From assembly GCF_030519355.1 (NCBI RefSeq), contig NZ_JAUMKC010000003.1, positions 277,626 through 341,625 of the forward strand: DNA of 64,000 nucleotides, given 5' to 3'. The position numbers and the translations under genes were made by a program. Numbering within the stretch: the stretch's first letter is position 1; each line of letters starts with the position of its first letter. Below, in pieces: positions 17,720-25,467 of the stretch. This stretch comes from Mucilaginibacter sp. L3T2-6 (GTDB taxonomy: Bacteria; Bacteroidota; Bacteroidia; Sphingobacteriales; Sphingobacteriaceae). Under the pieces are notes generated by a model that did no database searches, was not told the origin of the DNA, and was given only the letters and a program-made list of their open reading frames with translations.

Positions 17720-18280
17720 TTAAATTTTATCGATAGGTTTCCGCTGTTGCTCCGATGACCGGTACTGGCTGGGTGTTAGACCTGTAATACTTTTAAATTG
17801 CGCGGACAAATGGGCGCTGCTGCTATAACCCATCTGGTAAGCGATTTCATTCAGGTTCAACTCGCCATAATCCAGCAATTCTTTGATCTTTTCTACCTTC
17901 TGCTCAATAATAAAACGCTCAATGGTCATGTCCTGTGACATAGAGAACATACGGCTCAGATAAGTATAATCTTTTCCTAAACGGCTTGCGATCAGCTCAG
18001 AATAGGATGTTTTCAACTCCGAAAGATCAGAATGATGCACCAGTTCCACAACGATATTTTTGATCGCTTCGACCGTTTTGTCCGCTTCCTTATTGATCAG
18101 CTCAAAGCCTGGCACTTTTAAAGCGGAAGCAATTAGTTGCAATTGTTCTTCATCAGGCTCAGGTGCAATTTCCACATGGCCTAAAGCGATTTGCTTAACC
18201 GTAAAGCCCAGGTTTTCCAGCTGCTGACGAATGATCATCAGGCAGCGGTCGCAGACCATATTTTTAATATGCAGTACCAT
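17720..18280 (-). CDS. AraC-family regulator with N-terminal HMA-like domain
   Basis: A 186-residue paralog of 5217-5774. Residues 1-70 hold an HMA-like fold with NMVCDRC (CxxC). Residues ~90-180 are an AraC DNA-binding domain with LNEIAYQMGYSSSAHLSAQF and SITGLTPSQYR. Its place between the chaperone (24 bp upstream) and copB (11 bp downstream) makes it the probable copper-responsive activator of this operon. Upstream of copA, two TTTACAGGATT copies spaced 21 bp apart form a plausible binding site for such a protein. Metal binding and autoregulation are inferred. Confidence 0.88.
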   Translation of the reverse strand: MVLHIKNMVCDRCLMIIRQQLENLGFTVKQIALGHVEIAPEPDEEQLQLIASALKVPGFELINKEADKTVEAIKNIVVELVHHSDLSELKTSYSELIASRLGKDYTYLSRMFSMSQDMTIERFIIEQKVEKIKELLDYGELNLNEIAYQMGYSSSAHLSAQFKSITGLTPSQYRSSEQQRKPIDKI

Positions 18281-18303
18281 ATGCTATTGATTATAATTCA
18301 AAG

Positions 18304-18519
18304 TTACGCGATAGCTATTGCATTATAACCCTTTTGTTTCAGCGCATCAATGACCTGAACGGCTGTTAAATTATTTTCAGCTTTTACCGTTAAGATTTTA
18401 TCCGGGTTGGCGGTATCCACTTCCCATTGCTGAATATATTTCAGCGCATCTAAAGCAGGTGTTACGGTGGCGATACAGCCGCCGCAATTAATATTGGTTT
18501 TGAATTTTAAAGTTTCCAT
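18304..18519 (-). CDS. CopZ-like copper chaperone (HMA protein)
   Basis: A 71-residue single-domain HMA protein with the metal site NCGGC at residues 11-15 (INCGGCIATVTPALDAL) and an ending typical of the ferredoxin-like fold (VIDALKQKGYNAIAIA). It should carry Cu(I) in the cytoplasm to the neighbouring ATPases. It lies 22 bp after copA and 23 bp before the AraC regulator. The N-x-CGGC variant of the usual M-x-CxxC is common in Bacteroidota members. Confidence 0.87.
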   Translation of the reverse strand: METLKFKTNINCGGCIATVTPALDALKYIQQWEVDTANPDKILTVKAENNLTAVQVIDALKQKGYNAIAIA

Positions 18520-18541
18520 GTTTTTTTAAATTAATAAATCA

Positions 18542-20782
18542 TTACAAATCAAGTTTTGAAAATTTAAGCCTTAAGCTGTTGCTCACTACCGACACGGAGC
18601 TTAAGGCCATTGCCGCTCCGGCGATCATTGGGTTGAGTAAAAATCCATTGATGGGATATAAAATACCGGCGGCAATAGGGATACCGATCAGGTTATAAAT
18701 AAATGCCCAGAACAGATTTTGCCGGATGGCCCGGACAGTCAGCTTCGATAACCTTAATGCTTTAGGCACCTGCTGCAAATCAGAAGACACCAGGGTAACC
18801 TTGGCTACATCCATAGCTATATCAGAACCCTTGCCCATTGCAATGCTAACATCTGCCTGAGCCAGCGCCTGGCTGTCGTTGATACCATCCCCGATCATGG
18901 CCACGATTTTACCCTTTGTTTGTAAAGACTTTACAAAATCAGCTTTGCCGGATGGCAAAGTATCCGCCTGGAAATGGTCAATACCTGCTTGAGCGGCAAT
19001 GGCTGCTGCGGTTTGCGCGTTGTCACCGGTCAACATATAGACTTCCATGCCTTGTTTTTTTAGCTGTCGAATAGCTTCGGCAGAGCCTGTTTTAATTTGA
19101 TCCGCTATGGCGGCTATAGCTAAAACTTGTGTGCTATCAGCAAGGTAAATGACCGTTTTCGCCTGGTCTAAAAAGGAAGTTATCCGATTCTTTAAATCCT
19201 GCGGAATTGCGATCCCTTTTTCATCGATCAGTTTGTGGCTTCCGGCTAAATAAGTATCACCGTTAAACGTTGCTTCAACACCTCTCCCAGTAATACTATT
19301 AAAGGAAGAGACGTTTCCGGGTTTTACATTAGCTGATTTTAAATAAGCCACAATGGCTTCTGCCAGGGGGTGTTCTGATTGTTGTTCCATCACGGAAAAA
19401 ATGCCTTGCAGTTGATCCTGGTTGACTTTGGCATCAGCAGACCATACGAGGTCAGTAACCACCGGTTTCCCCTCGGTGATAGTTCCTGTCTTATCCAGCA
19501 CCACAGCGTTAACCCGGTGGCCCAATTCCAGAGCCTCCGCGTCTTTAATGAGGATGCCATTTTCCGCACCCCTGCCAATGCCAACCATAATAGCGGTCGG
19601 CGTGGCCAGGCCCAAAGCACAGGGGCAGGCAATCACCAGAACGGTAACCAGCGCCAGTAAGCCCTGTGTAAAAGCATGCTGTCCGCCAAAAACTATCCAG
19701 ACGCCCAGACTCAATAAAGCGATGAGTATGACGATGGGTACAAAGATGCCGGCAATCTTATCAACCAGTTTTTGTACAGGCGCTTTCGAGCCCTGTGCAT
19801 CCTGTACCAGCTGGATGATCTGTGCCAGTAAGGTGCGTCCACCAACCTTTTCAGCGGTAAATCGAAAACTTCCTTTTTGGTTCAAAGTTCCGGCGAAAAC
19901 TTTTAGTCCTTGTTTTTTCTCAACGGCAATGGGTTCACCGCTGATCATACTTTCATCTACGTAGGAGTTGCCCTCATATATTTCACCATCCACCGGGATC
20001 TTTTCTCCAGGCCGAACCAGTAACTTGTCGCCAGTCTGTATATCCGCTATTGCCGTTTCTATTTCCCCTTGCGGAGTGATTAGCATGACTGTTTTAGGTT
20101 GCAATCCAATCAGTTTTTTAATCGCCGAAGAAGTGTTGGATTTTGCACGTTCTTCCAGCAGTTTACCTAATAGTATAAAAACCACAATCACAGAAGCGGC
20201 TTCAAAGTAAACATGCGGTTGTAATCCTTGTCTCAGCCAGAATTGAGGGTAAAAGGTATTAAAGGCACTAAACAAAAAGGCGATCCCGGTGCTCAGTGCC
20301 ACCAGGGTATCCATGTTGGCCTTGCCATGTCTGCCTTGTTTAAGAGCACCGGAAAAAAAGCTTTCCCCGGTTATAAACAATACCGGGGCAGTTAGCGCCA
20401 GCATAATAAAATTGGCGTAGGGCATATAGCCAAAAACCATTCCTATAAGAACTACCGGGATTGTCAAAGCCATAGCCCAGGTAATATTCCTTTTCAGTTC
20501 ATGATAATGATTTTGCTGTGCTTCTTCCTGTTTGGCTTTTCCGTTTGCGGTATCAATGATTAGATCATAACCGATGGACTGGACAGCTTGTTGCAGGTTA
20601 TCCGGTCGAATTACCTCCGGGTGAAAAGCCACCTTTACCAATTGCGAGGCATAATTTATTTCTGCTTTCTCCACACCGTTTTGTGCGCCGAGTATAGATT
20701 CGACACTGACTGCACAGGAGGCACAGCTCATACCGGTTACAGGAAAGGTAAGTATCTCTAACTGTTGCGTTGTCATTTGCAT
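18542..20782 (-). CDS. copA: Copper-exporting P-type ATPase, CopA
   Basis: A 746-residue P1B-1 ATPase exporting Cu(I) (or Ag(I)) from the cytoplasm. A single N-terminal HMA domain carries GMSCASC at residues 17-23. The membrane site is ACPCALGLATPTA (CPC near residue 385), DKTGT lies near 430, and GDGINDSQAL is near the C-terminal hinge. The final helices have the MAGAAMALSSVSVVSNSLRL form with the conserved M and SS residues of CopA. It is the first gene of the unit copA, copZ-like, AraC-HMA, copB. The likely promoter (-7 box TAAATTTG on the minus strand at 20796-20803) lies just upstream with a two-copy repeat. Confidence 0.95.
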   Translation of the reverse strand: MQMTTQQLEILTFPVTGMSCASCAVSVESILGAQNGVEKAEINYASQLVKVAFHPEVIRPDNLQQAVQSIGYDLIIDTANGKAKQEEAQQNHYHELKRNITWAMALTIPVVLIGMVFGYMPYANFIMLALTAPVLFITGESFFSGALKQGRHGKANMDTLVALSTGIAFLFSAFNTFYPQFWLRQGLQPHVYFEAASVIVVFILLGKLLEERAKSNTSSAIKKLIGLQPKTVMLITPQGEIETAIADIQTGDKLLVRPGEKIPVDGEIYEGNSYVDESMISGEPIAVEKKQGLKVFAGTLNQKGSFRFTAEKVGGRTLLAQIIQLVQDAQGSKAPVQKLVDKIAGIFVPIVILIALLSLGVWIVFGGQHAFTQGLLALVTVLVIACPCALGLATPTAIMVGIGRGAENGILIKDAEALELGHRVNAVVLDKTGTITEGKPVVTDLVWSADAKVNQDQLQGIFSVMEQQSEHPLAEAIVAYLKSANVKPGNVSSFNSITGRGVEATFNGDTYLAGSHKLIDEKGIAIPQDLKNRITSFLDQAKTVIYLADSTQVLAIAAIADQIKTGSAEAIRQLKKQGMEVYMLTGDNAQTAAAIAAQAGIDHFQADTLPSGKADFVKSLQTKGKIVAMIGDGINDSQALAQADVSIAMGKGSDIAMDVAKVTLVSSDLQQVPKALRLSKLTVRAIRQNLFWAFIYNLIGIPIAAGILYPINGFLLNPMIAGAAMALSSVSVVSNSLRLKFSKLDL

Positions 20783-20795
20783 TGATTTAACAATA

Positions 20796-20856
20796 CAAAT
20801 TTACCGATGCTATAAGCGCCGGACTTTACAGGATTCCGTTAATTTTTTACAGGATT
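20796..20856 (-). promoter_or_regulatory. copA promoter with 21-bp-phased direct repeats
   Basis: Read on the minus strand, a TAAATTTG -7 box (20796-20803) lies 14 bp before the copA ATG. Upstream, the plus strand shows TTTACAGGATT twice, at 20825-20835 and 20846-20856. The spacing is exactly 21 bp, or two helical turns, the arrangement typical of AraC/XylS half-sites placed over the -35 region. The regulator encoded third in this operon is the obvious candidate. The divergent gene at 20939 could share the site. Confidence 0.55.
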
Positions 20857-20938
20857 TTGAAATCTGGACAATAAATTTAGGGTGAATATAAATGGGTAAA
20901 AATCAAACTACTTAAGGGAAAAAATGTTATATTTAAGT

Positions 20939-21262
20939 ATGAAAACTACAGCGGTTTTCCTGGCAGCTTTGTTATTGTTTTTGTCCGCTTTTTCGGGGAC
21001 AGTAAATATTTCCATGAGGGGAACCTGCTGTTGTAGCAAAACGACGCACCAGGGTGCCTGCGAACATAGTACCAAGGATTGCTGCAATAAAGGAATATGC
21101 AGCATGATGTTCTCCTGTAGTGGCTGCGGGTTTTTGGTCGTTCAGCGCGTTTCCATTTTGCCAGTTCTCAGTTATCATAAAGAAATGCTGGCTGCACCAA
21201 ACGTATTAGGAACCCTATCTGGTTATTCTTATTCGGGCTGGCATCCGCCACAAGTTTTATAG
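20939..21262 (+). CDS. Small secreted Cys-rich protein, paralog of 15183-15518
   Basis: A 107-residue precursor starting at ATG 20939 (MKTTAVFLAALLLFLSAFSG, a clear signal peptide). An in-frame ATG 15 bp upstream would add MLYLS and is less natural. The mature part has CCCSK, CEHSTKDCCNKGIC and SCSGCGFLVVQ, and ends SGWHPPQVL. It matches the minus-strand protein at 15183-15518 in domain order and is likewise followed by a Cys-rich peptide gene. It is transcribed away from copA and may share its regulatory region. The function is unknown; metal sequestration is inferred. Confidence 0.72.
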   Translation: MKTTAVFLAALLLFLSAFSGTVNISMRGTCCCSKTTHQGACEHSTKDCCNKGICSMMFSCSGCGFLVVQRVSILPVLSYHKEMLAAPNVLGTLSGYSYSGWHPPQVL

Positions 21263-21310
21263 TTGATAAGCATTTGTCTATTATTTATCAATTATTAAAA
21301 CTTAGAAATC

Positions 21311-21508
21311 ATGAGACGTTTTCTTTTCATCATTATAATGATGTTGTTTTCCATTCCATCCTTTACTTTCACACCGGCAAATACGCCATGTTGCAACAGT
21401 AAAATGAGCCATTGTACAAAATGTGCAAAGGGTTGCAGTAAACCGTGCATGGATTATTGCAGCAAAAGCTGCAAAGAGTCAGGCGGGTGTCAAAGCACCT
21501 GTAAATAA
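21311..21508 (+). CDS. Small secreted Cys-rich protein, paralog of 14918-15109
   Basis: A 65-residue precursor with a signal segment (MRRFLFIIIMMLFSIPSFTF) and a mature ~43-residue peptide with twelve cysteines (CCNSKMSHCTKCAKGCSKPC, CSKSCKESGGCQSTC). It matches the peptide at 14918-15109 almost cysteine for cysteine. It follows the 107-residue secreted protein by 48 bp and is closed by a terminator at 21521-21550, so the two form a small operon. A metallothionein-like role outside the cytoplasm is possible but unproven. Confidence 0.75.
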   Translation: MRRFLFIIIMMLFSIPSFTFTPANTPCCNSKMSHCTKCAKGCSKPCMDYCSKSCKESGGCQSTCK

Positions 21509-21520
21509 ACCATTCCAGAT

Positions 21521-21550
21521 AAAGAAGCTGCTTTTTAGGCAGCTTCTTTA
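21521..21550. terminator. Bidirectional rho-independent terminator
   Basis: Arms AAAGAAGCTGC and GCAGCTTCTTT around a short T-rich loop. It lies between convergent genes (21311-21508 on plus, 21560-22708 on minus) and has A/T runs on both sides, so it can serve both. Confidence 0.85.
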
Positions 21551-21559
21551 TTATGCTGT

Positions 21560-22708
21560 TTATTGAAAATGTGTTTTAAAACTGAAAATGTTGGTTTTTC
21601 GAAGATATTCAACTTGTTTTTCGGGCTTCCTGAAAGTATATAGCCACCACAAATTGTATTTGAGACAGAAGTTGTAAAAAATAATAGGTAGAAAAATGCC
21701 CGAAGACCAGACCAAGATAATTAATGCGGGAGTATAACTCACATGCAGTAAACTTTGAAAAAAAATCCGGGCAAAAGTCATGACAATGATTTGCATGCAA
21801 TAAATAAATAAGGAATGAAAACCCACGATCCTTATCCATGTAAACAACTTATATTTTTGCAGTAAAAAAGAAAAGCTAACCGAAGTGGCGCAGCCGACAA
21901 GCGCCTCACCCAGGAAAAAGAACGGCATTTTCTGTTCAACAAACCGATCGCCGTAAGCACTGGGCCGTAAATTGATTTCGGTAAAAAAATACTGAATGAT
22001 TACAAATGCCGCCAGCAGCGGAAAAAATATTTTCAGCGATGAAAATCTGCTAATGTTCTTTTCATCCAGCATGACATTTGAGATCAAGTCGCCTAGTGCG
22101 AAGAAGAAATAATATTCGAATATATCCGTCAGAAATCCTGCCTGGATGTCATAAATATGAATAAAAGCTGATTCTGCAAATAATGCTAAACCCAGAATTA
22201 CCTGGAATAGAGCACCCAACCTTAATCTCGACTTGAGGCAAGCATAGATCACCCCAATACAAAACAATGCATTGAGATACCAGAAGTGACCTGTTTCCCG
22301 CGGGTTGGCTAACAATTTTAAATACTTCCAAAAACTGACATTTTCGTGAAAAGTAAAATGCGTGTAGCGAGCTGCAATAATTTGAAAAGTAATCTCGATA
22401 ATTCCCCAAACCAGTAAAGGATAAAGTATATTATTTGTACGATCACCAATATAATTATTGAGCCCCTTTTTATTCAGGCTCCTGCCTACGAGTAGTCCTG
22501 AAACGATGAAAAATAGTGGCATTCGGAAGCCATAGAAAAATGTCCCGATATAGTTAAAAATCGTATAATCATGTAGGTTGGTCACATGTCCCTGCAGGGC
22601 CGAAAGACAATGTCCATACCCAACCAGCATAATACTGATTCCTTTATCATAGTCCACCCATAACCACCTTTTTTCGTTTAATATATATTTTGAGTTGAAA
22701 GGATCCAT
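21560..22708 (-). CDS. Acyltransferase family 3 membrane protein
   Basis: A 382-residue multi-pass protein of the OafA/OatA-type acyltransferase-3 family, which moves acetyl or other acyl groups onto sugars or cell-envelope molecules. The N-terminal DYDKGISIMLVGYGH contains the expected catalytic-type histidine region. FRMPLFFIVSGLLVGRSL is the family's second hallmark, and about ten hydrophobic helices follow. It has no obvious link to metals, yet it sits inside the island, convergent with the Cys-rich pair. It may be passenger cargo modifying the cell surface. The substrate cannot be inferred. Confidence 0.85.
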   Translation of the reverse strand: MDPFNSKYILNEKRWLWVDYDKGISIMLVGYGHCLSALQGHVTNLHDYTIFNYIGTFFYGFRMPLFFIVSGLLVGRSLNKKGLNNYIGDRTNNILYPLLVWGIIEITFQIIAARYTHFTFHENVSFWKYLKLLANPRETGHFWYLNALFCIGVIYACLKSRLRLGALFQVILGLALFAESAFIHIYDIQAGFLTDIFEYYFFFALGDLISNVMLDEKNISRFSSLKIFFPLLAAFVIIQYFFTEINLRPSAYGDRFVEQKMPFFFLGEALVGCATSVSFSFLLQKYKLFTWIRIVGFHSLFIYCMQIIVMTFARIFFQSLLHVSYTPALIILVWSSGIFLPIIFYNFCLKYNLWWLYTFRKPEKQVEYLRKTNIFSFKTHFQ

Positions 22709-22957
22709 CTTAATTTGAAATGTTTAGAAATAACTCTAATGACACACCTGAACAATATCTTTTACAAGATTGATTTATAGGAGGGCACAAACCGCGTCAA
22801 AAACTGGAAGAGATTCTTGTTAAAACATTTCTTAGAAATTCACCAATTGAAATAAACTCAAATAGTATTTATGGTGATTTCATAAAATGATCTGCTGTTC
22901 CAGGCTTAAAAGACATAAACTGTCCTCGACGCTGTGGGAGCGCGTAAGACGCCTGAA

Positions 22958-23353
22958 TCAGATTTGAAGGGAGTGAAAGATTATTGATATTAATTTGCCG
23001 GATTTTGCAGGAGGCCCGTGACAATCCGGCCATTGCATTTCGTCATTATCGCAGTTATTTAAAACAACATAGGTATGATGCTGTAGGGTCGGCAACGGTA
23101 AATCCACAATAAAGTGGATATAGTGGGCGGGCTTTGTATTTTCTTTGATAACGAAATTGTCATGCTTTTTACAGCAACTGCAGTCGTTACCATTACATTT
23201 ATTCTTGCAGGGGTCTCCGTTATTATTGTTGGCTAAATGAGTTTTTGAATGACTGAATAAATGCATGCCTGCACAGTGTACAATGCAGACAAACATCCCT
23301 GTCGTCAACAGCAGGTAAAAAGAGGTTAATGATAAGACTAAAAATCTTTTCAT
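22958..23353 (-). CDS. HYC_CC_PP-type secreted protein
   Basis: The preferred start at 23353 gives MKRFLVLSLTSFYLLLTTGM, a good signal segment, and 131 residues; an upstream in-frame ATG would add six residues. The protein shows IVHCAGMHLFSHSK (HC motif), a Cys-rich insert (CKNKCNGNDCSCCKKH) and a C-terminal CHGPPAK. This matches the small Bacteroidota family also represented at 14459-14845, here with more Cys and His. The role is unknown; metal binding is plausible. It is divergent from the ArsR operon, with a 131-bp gap that holds the operator. Confidence 0.68.
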   Translation of the reverse strand: MKRFLVLSLTSFYLLLTTGMFVCIVHCAGMHLFSHSKTHLANNNNGDPCKNKCNGNDCSCCKKHDNFVIKENTKPAHYIHFIVDLPLPTLQHHTYVVLNNCDNDEMQWPDCHGPPAKSGKLISIIFHSLQI

Positions 23354-23436
23354 TGCAATCAAATCTATCAAATAATATTTTATATAACAAGTTTTTTACC
23401 TATGCTAGTCGAAGGAATAAAAATTGCATTAACGCT

Positions 23437-23467
23437 ATTTAAGCAATTGCTTAAATACTTATATTTG
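23437..23467 (+). promoter_or_regulatory. ArsR-type operator and -7 box
   Basis: ATTTAAGCAATTGCTTAAAT (23437-23456) is a perfect 20-bp palindrome. Four bases further on is TATATTTG (23460-23467), an exact match to the Bacteroidetes -7 box TAnnTTTG, 18 bp before the ArsR start codon. A palindrome placed just upstream of the -7 box is the usual position for an ArsR/SmtB repressor. The downstream gene at 23485 encodes such a repressor, so autoregulation is likely. Confidence 0.72.
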
Positions 23468-23484
23468 GACATTAATTTCAAAGG

Positions 23485-23847
23485 ATGAATGCATGCAGCC
23501 GGATATTTGCTGATGAAGCACAGATAAATAATTGCAAAGAACTGCTTCAAGTAAAACAACCTGTTTTTACTGACCTTGCACAGCTCTTGTCCCTGACAGG
23601 CAACGAAGTTCGGTTAAAGATACTGTTTCTACTACAGCAAGAAGATGAGCTTTGCCCTTGCGATTTGAGTGATATATTAGGGATGACCATTCCCGCCATT
23701 TCCCAGCATCTTCGCAAACTTAAAGATGGTGGCATGATTAAGTTTCGTAAAAGCGGTCAGACTATTTTCTACTCGCTCTGCGATACTATCCTTTTGCTCC
23801 CTTTATTCAACTTATTACAAACACCTTTAACTACAGAATCTTTATGA
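23485..23847 (+). CDS. ArsR/SmtB-family metal-responsive repressor
   Basis: A 120-residue winged-helix regulator. The region LTGNEVRLKILFLLQQEDELCPCDLSDILGMTIPAISQHLRKLKDGG is typical of ArsR proteins. The CPC pair in ELCPCDL is at the alpha-3 metal site, where ArsR itself has ELCVCDL. Metal (As(III), Hg(II), Cd(II) or another soft ion) would release it from DNA. It overlaps the MerTP gene by four bases (ATGA), so it controls the mercury-type operon. A perfect palindrome lies at its promoter. The inducing metal cannot be decided from sequence. Confidence 0.88.
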   Translation: MNACSRIFADEAQINNCKELLQVKQPVFTDLAQLLSLTGNEVRLKILFLLQQEDELCPCDLSDILGMTIPAISQHLRKLKDGGMIKFRKSGQTIFYSLCDTILLLPLFNLLQTPLTTESL

Positions 23848-24452
23848 TGAGTACCAATATCAATAAAGGCTGGATGCCTGGGCTGATTGCCGCTTTCGCA
23901 GCTTCTTTATGTTGTATTACGCCGGTAATCGCCTTGTTAGGAGGCATAAGCGGTATCGCTTCGTCTTTTTCGTGGATCGAGCCGGCAAGACCTTACCTGA
24001 TCGGTTTCACCGTCGTTATCTTCGCGTTTGCCTGGTATCAGCAGTTTAATAAAAAAACGCAAACTAATAATTGTGATTGCGAGGTAAAACCTGCTTCGTT
24101 CTGGCAATCGAAAAAGTTCCTGTTGATGGTTACTGCTCTATCTGCTGTACTGATAACTTTTCCTTACTATTCCTCCGCTCTTTATGGCGCTCCAGCGCAG
24201 TCATCAGTATCAATAAGCCAGGCAAGCAATATTAAATGGGTCCAGTTTACAGTTAAGGGAATGGGCTGCGCGGACTGCACTAAACATATTGATGGTGTGT
24301 TGTCGAATGTTCCCGGTGTTATAAAGACATCAACATCCTTTGAAAAGGCACAGACTACCGTTAGCTATGATCCCAAAAGAACATCAGCTGACAGTCTGAA
24401 AAACAAAATTAATCAGATCGGCTACCGGGCGACGATCACACCAATTAAATAA
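23844..24452 (+). CDS. merTP: MerTP-type mercuric transport protein (MerT-MerP fusion)
   Basis: A 202-residue protein. Residues 1-115 form a MerT-like membrane part (about three helices) with the helix-1 cysteine pair SLCCITPVIALLGG and a second cysteine site, NNCDCEV. Residues ~130-202 are a MerP/HMA domain (KGMGCADCTKHIDGVL). In known MerTP proteins the periplasmic domain captures Hg(II) and the membrane part brings it in for reduction. No mercuric reductase gene is visible nearby, so either merA lies elsewhere or the protein handles another thiophilic metal. It overlaps arsR by four bases and precedes the GDCCVxC gene by one base. Confidence 0.87.
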   Translation: MMSTNINKGWMPGLIAAFAASLCCITPVIALLGGISGIASSFSWIEPARPYLIGFTVVIFAFAWYQQFNKKTQTNNCDCEVKPASFWQSKKFLLMVTALSAVLITFPYYSSALYGAPAQSSVSISQASNIKWVQFTVKGMGCADCTKHIDGVLSNVPGVIKTSTSFEKAQTTVSYDPKRTSADSLKNKINQIGYRATITPIK

Positions 24453-24453
24453 G

Positions 24454-24669
24454 ATGGCTAAAGAAATTCAGTTACAATCGGTAATAACCTGTCCCCAATG
24501 TGGTCACCAAAAAGAAGAAACAATGCCAACGGATGCTTGCCAGTATTTTTATGACTGTGAAAACTGTCATCAAAACTTAAAGCCATTGGCAGGCGACTGC
24601 TGTGTATTTTGCAGCTACGGAACAGTTAAATGCCCGCCTATTCAACAAGGTTCATCCTGTTGCAGTTGA
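24454..24669 (+). CDS. GDCCVxC-domain protein
   Basis: A 71-residue cytoplasmic protein with an N-terminal CPQCGHQKEETMPTDAC zinc-ribbon-like part and the signature GDCCVFCSYGTVKCPPIQ. The tail ends SSCCS. This is the small family named after its GDCCVxC motif, which in some bacteria has selenocysteine at one position; here all positions are cysteine. Genes of this family often follow merTP, as here (one base apart). The molecular function is not established; binding or transfer of thiophilic metals is likely from the eleven cysteines. Confidence 0.85.
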   Translation: MAKEIQLQSVITCPQCGHQKEETMPTDACQYFYDCENCHQNLKPLAGDCCVFCSYGTVKCPPIQQGSSCCS

Positions 24670-24714
24670 CAATTAAAGTACTTGTAAATAATCAATGAAT
24701 TTATTGTAGAATAT

Positions 24715-24738
24715 AAAGCCGGTGTAGTGCCCGGCTTT
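24715..24738. terminator. Rho-independent terminator
   Basis: AAAGCCGG and CCGGCTTT arms around an eight-base loop, followed on the plus strand by ACTTTTTAT. It ends the arsR-merTP-GDCCVxC operon and overlaps the stop region of the convergent small gene at 24737-24904. Confidence 0.8.
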
Positions 24739-24904
24739 ACTTTTTATAGCTTTTATAAATAGAAATTACCATTCCAATAATGGCTATAATGATGACAATG
24801 TAAGCGATAACCAGTCCGATTACCCTTACTATCTTCATCCATCTGGGCCGGGCGTAATTTTTAGGCGGCCTGCCCTTCGGCAGGTTTGATTTTTGTCTTA
24901 CCAT
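24737..24904 (-). CDS. Small single-pass membrane protein downstream of ECF sigma factor
   Basis: A 55-residue protein if read from ATG 24904 (MVRQKSNLPKGRPPKNYARP), one base after the sigma-factor stop. A longer frame exists, but it overlaps that gene. It has a basic N-terminus and one membrane helix (VIAYIVIIIAIIGMVISIY). The position after an ECF sigma gene would suit an anti-sigma or accessory role, but it is far shorter than known anti-sigma factors. The function is unknown. Confidence 0.5.
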   Translation of the reverse strand: MVRQKSNLPKGRPPKNYARPRWMKIVRVIGLVIAYIVIIIAIIGMVISIYKSYKK

Positions 24905-24905
24905 T

Positions 24906-25430
24906 TTAAGTTTGTTGAACGCTGTATGAAAATATTTCAAGCGCTTTACTGAAATCCTTTCTCACGTCGGGGATTGACCTGCGTGTAATCAATGCAATAT
25001 CCGAATAGCTGAATTGTTCCTGCTGCTTCAGCATAAAAATGATCTTTTGGCTTCCGCTTAGCTTTGATAGAGCCAATTGCATCGCCGGCTGTCCACGTCC
25101 GTCGGTAAACCCCCGACTGGCTTCAGGGGAAACATTAGCTTCGCTGTCAGGGTTTTTATCCCAGCGTTTCAGACAGCGATCGGCGACAAGCCGGTATAAT
25201 AAAACCGGCAGCGAATCGGTTTTTTGCAACTGGGCAAGACTGCGCCAAAACTGAATGAATATCTCTTGTATTTCTTCATCTGCTTCCTCGTGCCCTAAGT
25301 TCAGGTTCCGGAGAAAATAATAAACTTTTTGCTGGTACTTTGCTAACAATAACGAAAAAGCCTCACGTCTTGTGGCCGTTTTTAATAAACTGGCTAACAG
25401 CTCTTCATCTTCCACTAAATCCTTTTTCAT
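24906..25430 (-). CDS. ECF-type RNA polymerase sigma factor
   Basis: A 174-residue sigma-70 family protein. Region 2 (about residues 25-90) has LGHEEADEEIQEIFIQFWRS. Region 4 (about residues 120-170) has LSGSQKIIFMLKQQEQFSYSDIALITRRSIPDVRKDFSKAL. No anti-sigma gene of normal size is adjacent. It lies 37 bp downstream of the ZntA-type ATPase gene, last but one in a long minus-strand unit beginning near 33.6 kb. It may therefore be induced with the Zn/Cd/Co efflux genes and turn on further promoters. The regulon is unknown. Confidence 0.85.
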   Translation of the reverse strand: MKKDLVEDEELLASLLKTATRREAFSLLLAKYQQKVYYFLRNLNLGHEEADEEIQEIFIQFWRSLAQLQKTDSLPVLLYRLVADRCLKRWDKNPDSEANVSPEASRGFTDGRGQPAMQLALSKLSGSQKIIFMLKQQEQFSYSDIALITRRSIPDVRKDFSKALEIFSYSVQQT

Positions 25431-25467
25431 CTTTTTTCTGTTTAATCCATTATTACTTTCAGCTGCA

